In this document: piece after piece, positions 15,625-24,011 of the stretch | How the letters are laid out: each line of letters begins with the position of its first letter | How positions within the stretch are numbered: the first letter of the stretch is position 1 | NCBI GenBank assembly: GCA_013327885.1 | Contig: JABUMY010000010.1 | Location: 1 to 64,000, forward strand | DNA: 64,000 bases | Direction: 5' to 3' | DNA from: Flavisolibacter longurius | GTDB taxonomy: Bacteria; Bacteroidota; Bacteroidia; Chitinophagales; Chitinophagaceae | Made by a program: the position numbers and the translations under genes | Notes under the pieces: model-generated | What the model was told of the DNA's origin: nothing | Databases searched by the model: none | The model's input: the letters and a program-made list of their open reading frames with translations, nothing else

Positions 15625-15785
15625 CCCTCTCTCAAATTGCCCCGCTGCTTTAGCGCGGGGTTGATAAAGCATGTCCCCGATTTACAGCGGCTTCAGCCGA
15701 ATTCATTCGGCTAAAGCCGCTGTAAAGAGATAGTGATAATACTCAGATATCCCCGCGCTAAAGCGGCGGGGCAACTGAGAGGAAA
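15625..15785. repeat. Nested inverted-repeat element (REP/MITE-like)
   Basis: Two hairpins are nested. The outer arms are at 15637-15660 (ttgccccgctgctttagcgc then gggg) and 15751-15774 (its complement with few mismatches), and the complementarity runs outward through cctctc/gagagg. Inside, 15681-15726 forms a near-perfect second hairpin whose arms start tttacagcggcttcagccga. The element has no coding capacity. Such paired GC-rich palindromes in AT-rich spacers are typical of REP-like or non-autonomous transposable sequences. The surrounding 15459-15624 and 15786-15960 hold nothing I recognise. Confidence 0.7.
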
Positions 15786-15967
15786 TCAACAGAACAGTTA
15801 AACAAGGGTTTTTTCATGTATTGCTTCTAAGTACAACCCAAAATTGACTGTACCATCGATCCAGAGTTTTGATTACTGCGGATTAGATTGCGAACCTGAC
15901 AATAGAATACTCTAATAAATACCCTTTTCGAAATATTAAAACGGCTTCTCATTTTTGTTATTAAAAA

Positions 15968-15996
15968 CAAAGGGCAGCCATTTAAGCCACCCTTTG
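15968..15996 (-). terminator. Hairpin terminator for the Tricorn-like gene
   Basis: caaaggg and ccctttg form the base of a short stem. On the minus strand it is followed by a run of T. It lies about 130 bases beyond the stop of the minus-strand peptidase gene, with no other gene between. Confidence 0.4.
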
Positions 15997-16129
15997 CATT
16001 GTGATATTCTAAGCCAAGTAGGAAAACTGATAACAGAAATATTTTACCACTGAATTGTCAGGCAACCACTGTTTCAGATTAATCTAACATTCCACTATCT
16101 CAATATCCAAATATTTCATCACCCCACTA

Positions 16130-19100
16130 TCAATCTCTACCCACTTCTTTCAGCAACTCCTGTACTGCCACTTCCAGTTGCTGGTCCTTTCCTTTTCCAA
16201 CTTTATCATAATCGTTCCGCACTTTTATGTCAGGATCGGTTTGCAGGTTTTCCAGATACTTTCCACTAACGGATTTTACACCCAGCGGTGGTACACCCCA
16301 GCGTACCGAATTATCCTGCAGCGTTTCCCAACCGGCAAACGTACAGGTTCCCGGAACCGGCATACCAACCAACTTGCCAATCTTCAGGTCCTGGTAACTG
16401 TAAGCGAAGCAATGTCCATCGCTGTAATTGGCTTCATTGGCCAGAGCAATGCTTGGTTTTGTCCAGCGGAAAGAAGGCTCCAGTCCTACCGAGCGGCTGT
16501 CGGTGGTATAATCCAAAAAGCGCTTACCACTCAGGAACATGGCCAGGTCGGCAACCAGGTCACCACCGCCATTGTTGCGGGTATCCACCACCATGCCTTT
16601 CCGGGCCGCATATTTTCCCATCACTTCTTCGTATACGGTACGGTAGCTCGGATCGTTCATGCCCGGTATGTGCACATAACCCAGTTGCCCCTTGCTCAAA
16701 GCATCCACTTCATCGGCATTGCGGCGCACCCAACGCTTATACAGTAAACTGTTTTCCTCACCCGGCGACACAGGTTTCACTACCCATTCTTTGCGGGTGT
16801 TGGTAGCTGGATCCAAAACACTGATCAAAACATTTTTACCGGCCTTTCGGTTTAACAGTGATGCATAGTCTTTTTCTGCGCTAATGGTTTCGCCATCGAT
16901 AGATTCAATAATGCTGCCCGGTTTCAGGTTCATGCCGGCTTTTGCAAGCGGACCTTCAGCCATTACTTCAACGATCCTGATGCCGTTGCCGGTGTAGGCA
17001 GGGTCGTAAAAAATGCCAAGCGAAGCCGTGGCATCGGCATTGGGAGCCTGGAAGAAATAAGAAGCACCGGAATGCGATACGTTCAATTCTCCCAGCAGTT
17101 CGCTGAGCATTTCCACAAACTCGTGGTTATTGCCAATGTGTGGCAGGTAGCTGTCGTATGCTTTTTTTAAGGCTGTCCAATCGGCGCCATGATAACCCGC
17201 CGTGTAAAATGTGTTGCGGGTGCGGCGCCATACATGGTCAAACATAAATGCTCTTTCCGCGGCTACATCCAGGTGCATGTCGCCATTGATGCCAACAGTT
17301 TCCTGTTTGCTTGCGGCCGGGTCAAGCTTGATGATCTTTCCATCCGACAACAAATAGATAAACTTGTTCAGGCTATCCCACTGCATGCGGGCACTGTTGG
17401 CACCCAGCGGCACCAGCATTTTTGTTTCTTTGGTGCGAAGGTTAGTGCTCCAAAGGTTAAAGCCTTTTTCAAAACGTGCCAGGTAATAAAGTGTTTCGCC
17501 GTCTTTCGAAACCAGGGCATCGGCAAGGTTGGACGAGTGCAGGGTAAGCCTTGCCTTGCGATAATTCAGGCCATTCCAGTCGATCGTTATCGGCTCCGTT
17601 TTGTTGCCTTTCTTTTTGGCACTGTCAGCCTTGGCCGCTTTTTCATCGGCTTCTTTCCAAAGCGCATAATCTTCCTTGCTCAGGCGAAATTTATCATAGG
17701 CGTCCTGTGTCAGGAAAAGCGCAAACACATCCGACTGTGTACTGCCACTGTTGGCCTGTGCCCGCAAGCCTTCGCGGTTGCTGTTCCAGATCAGCATCTT
17801 TCCGCCCATCATCCATTTGGGTGCAAAATCCTGGTAACCGCTTTCGGTCAGGTTGATCTTTTTCCCTTTGCCATCGGCAGAAACCAAACCGATCTCACCG
17901 TTCCAATAACCCGGTTCGGAATACTGGAAAAGTAGCCATTTGCTGTCGGGGCTCCAGGTAAAATACTGGTCGTTCTCCGTCATGGCAAAGAGGTCATTAT
18001 TGGTCAGGATCGTGCGTACATTTTTGGTGGCGATATTGAAAACCTTAAGCGTTTGCCGGTCTTCAATAAAAGCAATCTCTTTTCCATCCGGCGAATAAGC
18101 CGGTGTGTTGTTGTCCCGGGCTGTTTCAATAACCGGCGTTTCCCGCAACACGGTGGAGGCAAAGAAATATGGCTCTTCGTTTCGGGTTCTCGTGGTCTGG
18201 TAGATCTTCCAGGTTCCACCCCGCTCACTGGCATAAAGTAAAGATTTACCGTCGGGTGAAAAGCTGACGTTGATCTCTTGTCCGGGTGTATTGGTAATGC
18301 GCTTGGTGGAGCCGCCTTCTACCGAGGTTACAAACACTTCGCCGCGATAAACAAAAGCCACTTCTTTTCCGTTGGGTGAAACATCCAGGTCGCGAACACC
18401 ACCGGTCACGTTCACAATGCGTTCGTTGTTGGCCTTTCCTTCGCTTTGAATGGTGATGGGTACTTTGCGGGGTTCTGCACTTCCGGCTTTGGTATAAATG
18501 CTGCCATCGTAACCAAAGCAAAGGGTGCCATCGTTGGCGGCAGAAAGAAAGCGAACAGGATGGTTTTTAAATGTAGTAACCGCAACGGAAGCCGTTGGGT
18601 TATCCATGGAAAACCGGTGCACGTTAAACGAGCCTGAAGCCTCGCTCAGGTAATAAACGGCTTTCTCCCCTTCTGCCCAAACCGGGTTACGGTCTTCACC
18701 GGCAAACGTGGTTAGTTGGCGGTGCTCACCGGTTTTTGAATCGTGCAGCCAAATATCCCTGGCAATGGCCGATCGTTGGTGCTTGCGCCATTGGTTCTCT
18801 CCGCCTTTTTTATCGTGGTACAAAAAGCGCTGGCCATCCTTACTCCATTTTACATCTTCGGCCGGTGTTGTCAAAACCTGCAGCGCCCTGCCGCCGGCAG
18901 CCGGTACCTGGTAAAGCTCGGGCAGGGAAGCCGTGGGAAATTGCCGGTTACCGGCAGCATCCATGCGGGCACCACCGAAATAAACCGTTTTGCCATCGGG
19001 TGAAAACGAATAAGGATATTCATTGGCGGAATGCTGTGTGAGGCGTTTGGGTTCGCCACCGGAAACCGGAATACTGAACACATCAAAATTTCCGTAACGG

Positions 19101-19348
19101 TCCGATGCAAAGGCCAGGCTGCTGCCATCGGGGCTCCAGACCGGCATAAAATCATGGGCTTCGTGCTGGGTAAGCTGTATGGCGGTGCCACCTCCTGCCG
19201 GTACTTTATACAGATCACCTTTGTAGGTAAAAACAATGGTTTTTCCATCCGGTGATAGCGAAGGATAGCGCAGCCAGGAAGGTTCGGCCTGGGCCACTGC
19301 CAGTTGTGACAACGCCGCCACAACCAGGGTAAACGTCAATTTTTTCAT
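16130..19348 (-). CDS. Tricorn-like S41 family peptidase, exported
   Basis: A 1072-residue protein. An N-terminal signal peptide (cleavage near LAVAQA) is followed by WD40/TolB-type beta-propeller repeats with many SPDGK motifs (about 25-560), a mixed region, a PDZ domain (about 775-860) and the S41 catalytic domain. Tricorn active-site elements are visible: S758-H759 (NVSHSGA), the NNGGG oxyanion loop at 925-929, nucleophile S976 in YSDGH and a late Glu in GWET (E1008). Tricorn proteases trim peptides released by other proteases. With a signal peptide, this homologue would act in the periplasm. Monocistronic, with its own terminator candidate. Confidence 0.92.
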   Translation of the reverse strand: MKKLTFTLVVAALSQLAVAQAEPSWLRYPSLSPDGKTIVFTYKGDLYKVPAGGGTAIQLTQHEAHDFMPVWSPDGSSLAFASDRYGNFDVFSIPVSGGEPKRLTQHSANEYPYSFSPDGKTVYFGGARMDAAGNRQFPTASLPELYQVPAAGGRALQVLTTPAEDVKWSKDGQRFLYHDKKGGENQWRKHQRSAIARDIWLHDSKTGEHRQLTTFAGEDRNPVWAEGEKAVYYLSEASGSFNVHRFSMDNPTASVAVTTFKNHPVRFLSAANDGTLCFGYDGSIYTKAGSAEPRKVPITIQSEGKANNERIVNVTGGVRDLDVSPNGKEVAFVYRGEVFVTSVEGGSTKRITNTPGQEINVSFSPDGKSLLYASERGGTWKIYQTTRTRNEEPYFFASTVLRETPVIETARDNNTPAYSPDGKEIAFIEDRQTLKVFNIATKNVRTILTNNDLFAMTENDQYFTWSPDSKWLLFQYSEPGYWNGEIGLVSADGKGKKINLTESGYQDFAPKWMMGGKMLIWNSNREGLRAQANSGSTQSDVFALFLTQDAYDKFRLSKEDYALWKEADEKAAKADSAKKKGNKTEPITIDWNGLNYRKARLTLHSSNLADALVSKDGETLYYLARFEKGFNLWSTNLRTKETKMLVPLGANSARMQWDSLNKFIYLLSDGKIIKLDPAASKQETVGINGDMHLDVAAERAFMFDHVWRRTRNTFYTAGYHGADWTALKKAYDSYLPHIGNNHEFVEMLSELLGELNVSHSGASYFFQAPNADATASLGIFYDPAYTGNGIRIVEVMAEGPLAKAGMNLKPGSIIESIDGETISAEKDYASLLNRKAGKNVLISVLDPATNTRKEWVVKPVSPGEENSLLYKRWVRRNADEVDALSKGQLGYVHIPGMNDPSYRTVYEEVMGKYAARKGMVVDTRNNGGGDLVADLAMFLSGKRFLDYTTDSRSVGLEPSFRWTKPSIALANEANYSDGHCFAYSYQDLKIGKLVGMPVPGTCTFAGWETLQDNSVRWGVPPLGVKSVSGKYLENLQTDPDIKVRNDYDKVGKGKDQQLEVAVQELLKEVGRD

Positions 19349-19549
19349 ACTGCTGATTGGTAAGAGCGGGAAGATACAACGGGAAAGGATTGGCTACTCC
19401 ACTCCCACATTTTTCATACGGGACGGAAAGCAGAGAGCCTGTTTTATCGTTTACCACTTCACTCGGTAGTAACGAATAAACGAAACCTATTTAACGAAGT
19501 GGTGATACAATCATGGCGACAAAATTGTTTGCTCGGAAAAAAGCCAATC

Positions 19550-20752
19550 TCAGGCACCAAACGCGTATTCCTGCAGGTACCCATAATCCTCGAGTAAGTC
19601 TCCTTTACTTACGATGGTAGCTCTTTTAATCACTGCGGATGAATCACCCAACAGGTCGGGTAAAATGTATTTGATCAGTTGCTCGCCAAAATATTTGGAG
19701 GCATCCCTTGGCAACTCATTGGGCAAGTTGCCCACCGCCATAACATCAATGCTGTCGGGCAGGTAAGGTGCTGTTTTTTCCAACGTTTTTCGGTCAACGC
19801 CATATACAGGTTCTTCAATGGTTTGATCGCCCAAATTGATGGGAACAGACCCGTTACAATCATCGGTAATATCGGCAATGGTCTTGATGCGGAAAGCCGG
19901 ATCGGTGATGTCCTCTTTCTGAAAAAGCCGTGGCACGGATTCGTCCCAAAAAACACCGTTCATCAATACATCCGTGTGCTTTGTGTAAAGCGGAAAAAGG
20001 CTTTTGTACTCCTGTGGATTCAGGTGAAAATGTTCCCGGTTGTAATCGCCACGTTCTTTGTGCTGGTAAAGGTCTGCGCCTTTTAGCTGCACGTAAACAG
20101 GATATTCAAATTCGCGGGCCAGGAAATCCTCTTTTTCCACTTCGATCACTCCCATGAGGTTCATGATCTCTAGGATGCCATGCGCCACACGGCCCGAGCC
20201 CGTGACTGCAATTTTTATATTGGGAAGCTTTAACCCGAAATAGGTATGAATCAGCGACTGGAAATCTTTTTGCTTGTACACCCGTTGCAGGTGATAAGCA
20301 CCGGTTCGATTGCCATAGGCCATGATGCCGTTGTGGGCACCAACAATACCGGCAAAAAAACCAAAGCCAATGATGCGTTGCCCGTCGTCGTGCCGCAGGC
20401 ATTCGTAATCGATAAGGGTGCAGTCCTTTTCTAAAAAGGTTTGCAGAAGCTTTTTGTTGTGAGGCTGCTTTTTGCAGGTATGCGAAAAGATCAGGTAGGT
20501 TTTGCCGGCAAGCACCTGCGAAGGCGGCACTTCTTTGATGCCGAGAAGAATGTCGCAATCTTCCAGCGTATCGGCCAGTGCCAGGCCAGCCATGCTGTAT
20601 TCGCGATCGGTAAAGCAACGGGTTTCAGACCGCTGCACGATCACCTGGCAGGATGGGTATTGTTGCTGCAGCCATTTGCATTGCGCCGGTGTAAGGGCAA
20701 CACGGTTATCGGAGGGGATCTTGCCTTCTTTCAGGATACCAATTTTCAACAT
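19550..20752 (-). CDS. Saccharopine dehydrogenase-like NAD(P) oxidoreductase (AlaDH/PNT fold)
   Basis: A 400-residue protein of the alanine dehydrogenase/pyridine nucleotide transhydrogenase superfamily. The N-terminal substrate domain starts IGILKEGKIPSDNRVAL, with conserved Lys and Arg, and KEVP lies near residue 73. The Rossmann fold is at about 180-200 (IKIAVTGSGRVAHG), and a C-terminal GNLPNELPRDASKYFG motif is typical of lysine-forming saccharopine dehydrogenase (LYS1 type). It would interconvert saccharopine, lysine and 2-oxoglutarate. No other lysine gene is adjacent, so substrate assignment is from motif resemblance only. Confidence 0.8.
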   Translation of the reverse strand: MLKIGILKEGKIPSDNRVALTPAQCKWLQQQYPSCQVIVQRSETRCFTDREYSMAGLALADTLEDCDILLGIKEVPPSQVLAGKTYLIFSHTCKKQPHNKKLLQTFLEKDCTLIDYECLRHDDGQRIIGFGFFAGIVGAHNGIMAYGNRTGAYHLQRVYKQKDFQSLIHTYFGLKLPNIKIAVTGSGRVAHGILEIMNLMGVIEVEKEDFLAREFEYPVYVQLKGADLYQHKERGDYNREHFHLNPQEYKSLFPLYTKHTDVLMNGVFWDESVPRLFQKEDITDPAFRIKTIADITDDCNGSVPINLGDQTIEEPVYGVDRKTLEKTAPYLPDSIDVMAVGNLPNELPRDASKYFGEQLIKYILPDLLGDSSAVIKRATIVSKGDLLEDYGYLQEYAFGA

Positions 20753-20855
20753 GGGTGAACCGTTTCACTTTCGATTAATCAGAAACCTGCAACAAACTTA
20801 AGGCATCTTTTTTCTGAAACGGTGAGTAACACCTGGCAATAGATCCAGTCCTTCC

Positions 20856-21077
20856 TTAATTGGCCCGTGCAGAAAGATCCAGAAGAAGCGATGACTGTTT
20901 TGTTGCCGGTACTTCCAGCGTAAACGCAGCATCTGCATTTTGCGCCAGTAATTCTTTCCGGTGACGCATCAGCAGCAAGCGCCGGAAGGCTTTCAGGTAA
21001 TATTCGTTGTGGGCTAATTTTTCGTCCAGGGGAACAGACGATAGCAATTTTCCGTTGACAGTCAGGTTTAGTTTCAT
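20856..21077 (-). CDS. Hypothetical small protein
   Basis: Starting at the internal ATG (21077) the product is 73 residues; an upstream in-frame ATG at 21098 would add seven. It begins KLNLTVNGKLLSSVPLDE and continues with a basic helix (RRLLLMRHRKELLAQ), looking like a small mixed alpha/beta protein. Family unknown. It lies on the same strand as, and about 100 bases upstream of, the saccharopine-dehydrogenase-like gene. Confidence 0.55.
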   Translation of the reverse strand: MKLNLTVNGKLLSSVPLDEKLAHNEYYLKAFRRLLLMRHRKELLAQNADAAFTLEVPATKQSSLLLDLSARAN

Positions 21078-21251
21078 GGATTCAGAATTAGGTGACAAGG
21101 TAAATGCAATTTATTATGAATACAAGTGCCTTTCGGTGTAGGCAGGAAATTTGTCGATTGGATGAATGGCAAAAGGTTGACAAAATACATTTTAAGGTAT
21201 TCATTTTAATACAATGCTGCGTGACAAAATGATTCCTTGAACACGTTCCAT

Positions 21252-21998
21252 CTAAGGCCGAGGCGATCTCCATTTTTCAACCAGTTGGGCCAAAGCTTCA
21301 CCCACGTTCTCCGACACCGTTCCCCCATGATAACACACTAGTTTTCTAATGGGCAACCGGCTGATCTTTTCTACTGAAGCAATGGCCTTTGGCAGGTCCA
21401 ACGCATATTGCGGGTTGGCAAGATCCAGTCCCTTATCTTCTATTACCACCGCATCGGCGGCAACCAGGACCTGTTCTTCTTTTAGATAAAGTGAAATGTG
21501 CCCGGGTGTATGCCCCGGCGTTGGAATAATGTCAACAAATTCTGCCAGCGGCCAGGTGATCCCTTCTTCCAATAGAACATCAACAGCCACGGGTTTTACT
21601 GATGCTAAAAAGGCCTGGAAAAACTGCGCTGACGGCTGTTCGCTTTCAGGGAGGCAAGCAGCTATACTTTCAGCCTGTTGCAGCCGCAGTGGTTTTTCCT
21701 GACCATTGATCCACGGTGCCTCTAGTGGCGATGCATAAATAATGAGGGAAGGATTTTTTTGCCGAATCGCAAACGCCGCACCGACATGATCAATGTCATG
21801 GTGCGTTAAAAGGAGGCCGGTGAGTTGTGACAATGCGTATCCCTCCAGCTGCAAAGCATGTTCGAGCTGCGGCAAGGTTTCCTCGTAACCGCAATCCACC
21901 AGGATAATTTCTTTTCCGTGTTGCAACAGCACAGGATAAAGCACATCTTCTTTCCCGGCATTGGTATACGCAAGCGCTAAAACGGAAATTCGCATCAT
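21252..21998 (-). CDS. MBL-fold metallo-hydrolase
   Basis: A 248-residue protein with the metallo-beta-lactamase fold: the metal motif H-H-x-x-D-H (LLTHHDIDHVGA, about residues 64-75), a later TPGHTPGHISLY with its ligand His, a bridging DAVV aspartate and a C-terminal CYHGG histidine. These residues would bind two zinc or iron ions. The family includes lactonases and thioester hydrolases; the substrate cannot be told. It follows the lipoprotein gene by 5 bases, so they form an operon. Confidence 0.85.
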   Translation of the reverse strand: MMRISVLALAYTNAGKEDVLYPVLLQHGKEIILVDCGYEETLPQLEHALQLEGYALSQLTGLLLTHHDIDHVGAAFAIRQKNPSLIIYASPLEAPWINGQEKPLRLQQAESIAACLPESEQPSAQFFQAFLASVKPVAVDVLLEEGITWPLAEFVDIIPTPGHTPGHISLYLKEEQVLVAADAVVIEDKGLDLANPQYALDLPKAIASVEKISRLPIRKLVCYHGGTVSENVGEALAQLVEKWRSPRP

Positions 21999-22003
21999 TC
22001 GTT

Positions 22004-22858
22004 TTACTGGTCAAAAACACCCTTGTCTTTTTCCACGTCCTGCATGCGTTTCAGCAGAATGGCCGAAGATACCGAGGCTAAAATTAATTTTTGTTTGGCG
22101 GTAAGATTGTTGGAAATCCAGATGGAATTGTCAAGGATATCGATCATTCCCGCCACGTTATTGTTCCATTGTATTTCGTAACCAGAAAGCAGGTTACCAC
22201 CCAACACCTTGGTTTCCTTGCCGCTTTTGGTGGATACTTTATCCATACGCAGCGGACGAATCGCGATGGATTCTTTGCCATTGGTGGCGTACCCTTCTTC
22301 CTCTACATAAGGACGGTCAAAAAGGCCACGGGCCGTGTCTTTTTTCCGGTCGTATTTGTTAATCAAAACAAGAGACCATGGTTCTTCCGTTGTTGCAGAA
22401 AGAGGTACAATGGCGGCGGTAAAGGCGTATTCGTACGCATTTGTTTGGGATGCATTACCGATATAGGGATTGTTGCTTTTGTACACCAACTGCTTTTCCG
22501 AAAACGTTTCCGTTGCATAGACCTCTGCTTCCAGTCCGCCTTCAGCAATAGTGTACTGAAAGCGGTTTCGTTGTTTGTGACTGGCCTTGTCGGTGTTGAT
22601 ATCAAAGACCTTTAACAGGGCCTCTTCCGGCGACATACGGAACTTGGTGTATTGCAATGAACGTTGAAAATCCCAGCCGCGGGAAATTTTAGAAGTTTGG
22701 TAAGGACCAAAAGCCAACCGTTGAGCCATCATCCAGCCGTTCAGTCCTTTGACCGGCATTTGCGTGGCTTGACTGCTTAAGTGCGTGGGAACAGAAATCT
22801 TTGCGGTTGTGCAGGAAGCCAAAAGAAACAGGAAGAAAACCCCTATCGTAAGTCGCAT
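22004..22858 (-). CDS. Hypothetical lipoprotein
   Basis: A 284-residue protein with a lipoprotein signal: RLTIGVFFLFLLASC with lipobox LASC at about residues 12-15. The mature part is beta-rich, with a repeated G-x-E-x-E-V-Y-A type of strand. I recognise no domain. It is the first gene of a two-gene minus-strand unit with the MBL hydrolase, which may act in the same envelope compartment or on a linked substrate (inference). Confidence 0.65.
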   Translation of the reverse strand: MRLTIGVFFLFLLASCTTAKISVPTHLSSQATQMPVKGLNGWMMAQRLAFGPYQTSKISRGWDFQRSLQYTKFRMSPEEALLKVFDINTDKASHKQRNRFQYTIAEGGLEAEVYATETFSEKQLVYKSNNPYIGNASQTNAYEYAFTAAIVPLSATTEEPWSLVLINKYDRKKDTARGLFDRPYVEEEGYATNGKESIAIRPLRMDKVSTKSGKETKVLGGNLLSGYEIQWNNNVAGMIDILDNSIWISNNLTAKQKLILASVSSAILLKRMQDVEKDKGVFDQ

Positions 22859-23042
22859 AATTTAAATTTAGATCGATGCCTGAAAATAATCGCGGCTGCC
22901 TGTGATGAAATCATAATTGTGTTGAACTGCTGATTCTGCTGCACCAGTTGTTGTTGATTGATTTGTTTGGTTTGGGGAAATGTTCCTATTCGATTGATTG
23001 ATGCAATGCGTTCATTAATCCTTCTATTCGTTTACAAATGAT

Positions 23043-23079
23043 AAAAAGAAACCTACTGTTGCCAGCAGGTTTCTTTTTA
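23043..23079. terminator. Bidirectional terminator
   Basis: aaaaagaaacctactg and cagcaggtttcttttt form a long stem with one mismatch and a four-base loop. A and T runs at both ends allow function on either strand. It lies between the lipoprotein gene and the HAD gene; both are minus strand, so it ends the HAD transcript. Confidence 0.8.
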
Positions 23080-23142
23080 TAGACGAATATTTATCGTTTG
23101 TTTCTATCTGTCAACCAAAGCCTTATTGATCAAGCGTAATCA

Positions 23143-23859
23143 TCACACCACCTGCTCTTTACCGGTTACACGTCGCAGTTGTGCGGCCAGGTCTTTTAAG
23201 TGGTTACAAACAATATCGGGTGGTGGTGCCAGGGGATAAAGCATTTGCCGGTTTTGCTTCACATAGGCCGTTTGCAAGCCGGCGCCGGCAGCTCCCGCCA
23301 GGTCCCAGCCGTGCGCCGAAACCATCATCGCTTCTCCTGCTTCCACACCCATTTTTTTTACTGCCCATTCATACACTTCAAGACAAGGTTTGTACTTTTT
23401 GATCTTTTCGGCGCTGAGCACATGCTCAAAGTAAGAAATCAATCCGGTTGGTTCCATGCGCTCGTACACCACCACCTCCGGAGAATTTGTCAGGGCTGCG
23501 ATGCGGTAGCCCAGGTCATTTAGTTCCGAAAGTCCTTCCTGCACCTGGTCGTGAACGGGTAAGTGTTTCAACAATTCCAGCACAAAATCAATGTCGTCTT
23601 CTTTTATGTTCCTGCCCATTTTACGGGCGGTCATCAGCATGGTTGCCTTGGCAATGGCCACGAAATTGTTGAACTTCCCCATGCAGTTGTCAACAAACAG
23701 GTACTGCACAAACAGCTCAAACCACAGCATGTAGCCTTTCGTCGAATCCAGCAGGTTATTGACCTTGCGCTCTACATCGCTCATATCCAAAAGCGTTTCA
23801 TACACATCCAGGATGATCACTTTCGGCGTTGACAAACCAGCTGCTTCATTTTCTTGCAT
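23143..23859 (-). CDS. Haloacid dehalogenase type II (HAD superfamily)
   Basis: A 238-residue cytoplasmic enzyme. HAD motif I is VIILDVYETLLD, with nucleophilic Asp near residue 18; motif II is the TNSPE serine/threonine region; the motif III lysine lies in KKYKPCLEVYEWA; motif IV is in SAHGWDLAGA. The arrangement and cap position are those of L-2-haloacid dehalogenases, which hydrolyse 2-haloalkanoates through an aspartyl-ester intermediate. Many such annotated enzymes have other phosphatase-like substrates. Monocistronic. Confidence 0.85.
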   Translation of the reverse strand: MQENEAAGLSTPKVIILDVYETLLDMSDVERKVNNLLDSTKGYMLWFELFVQYLFVDNCMGKFNNFVAIAKATMLMTARKMGRNIKEDDIDFVLELLKHLPVHDQVQEGLSELNDLGYRIAALTNSPEVVVYERMEPTGLISYFEHVLSAEKIKKYKPCLEVYEWAVKKMGVEAGEAMMVSAHGWDLAGAAGAGLQTAYVKQNRQMLYPLAPPPDIVCNHLKDLAAQLRRVTGKEQVV

Positions 23860-24011
23860 ACAAAGAATTTTTACAAATTTCCTATCCTCTTTCGGATTAA
23901 AAAATCCGGGCCGCGGTGGTGCATCACCACAATTCTCATTGCTGCTTCTTTTTCATCCAAAAGATTCAAATAGCGGGAGTAAAAGTCTTCTCAACCTCCG
24001 CTATTCTTGTT

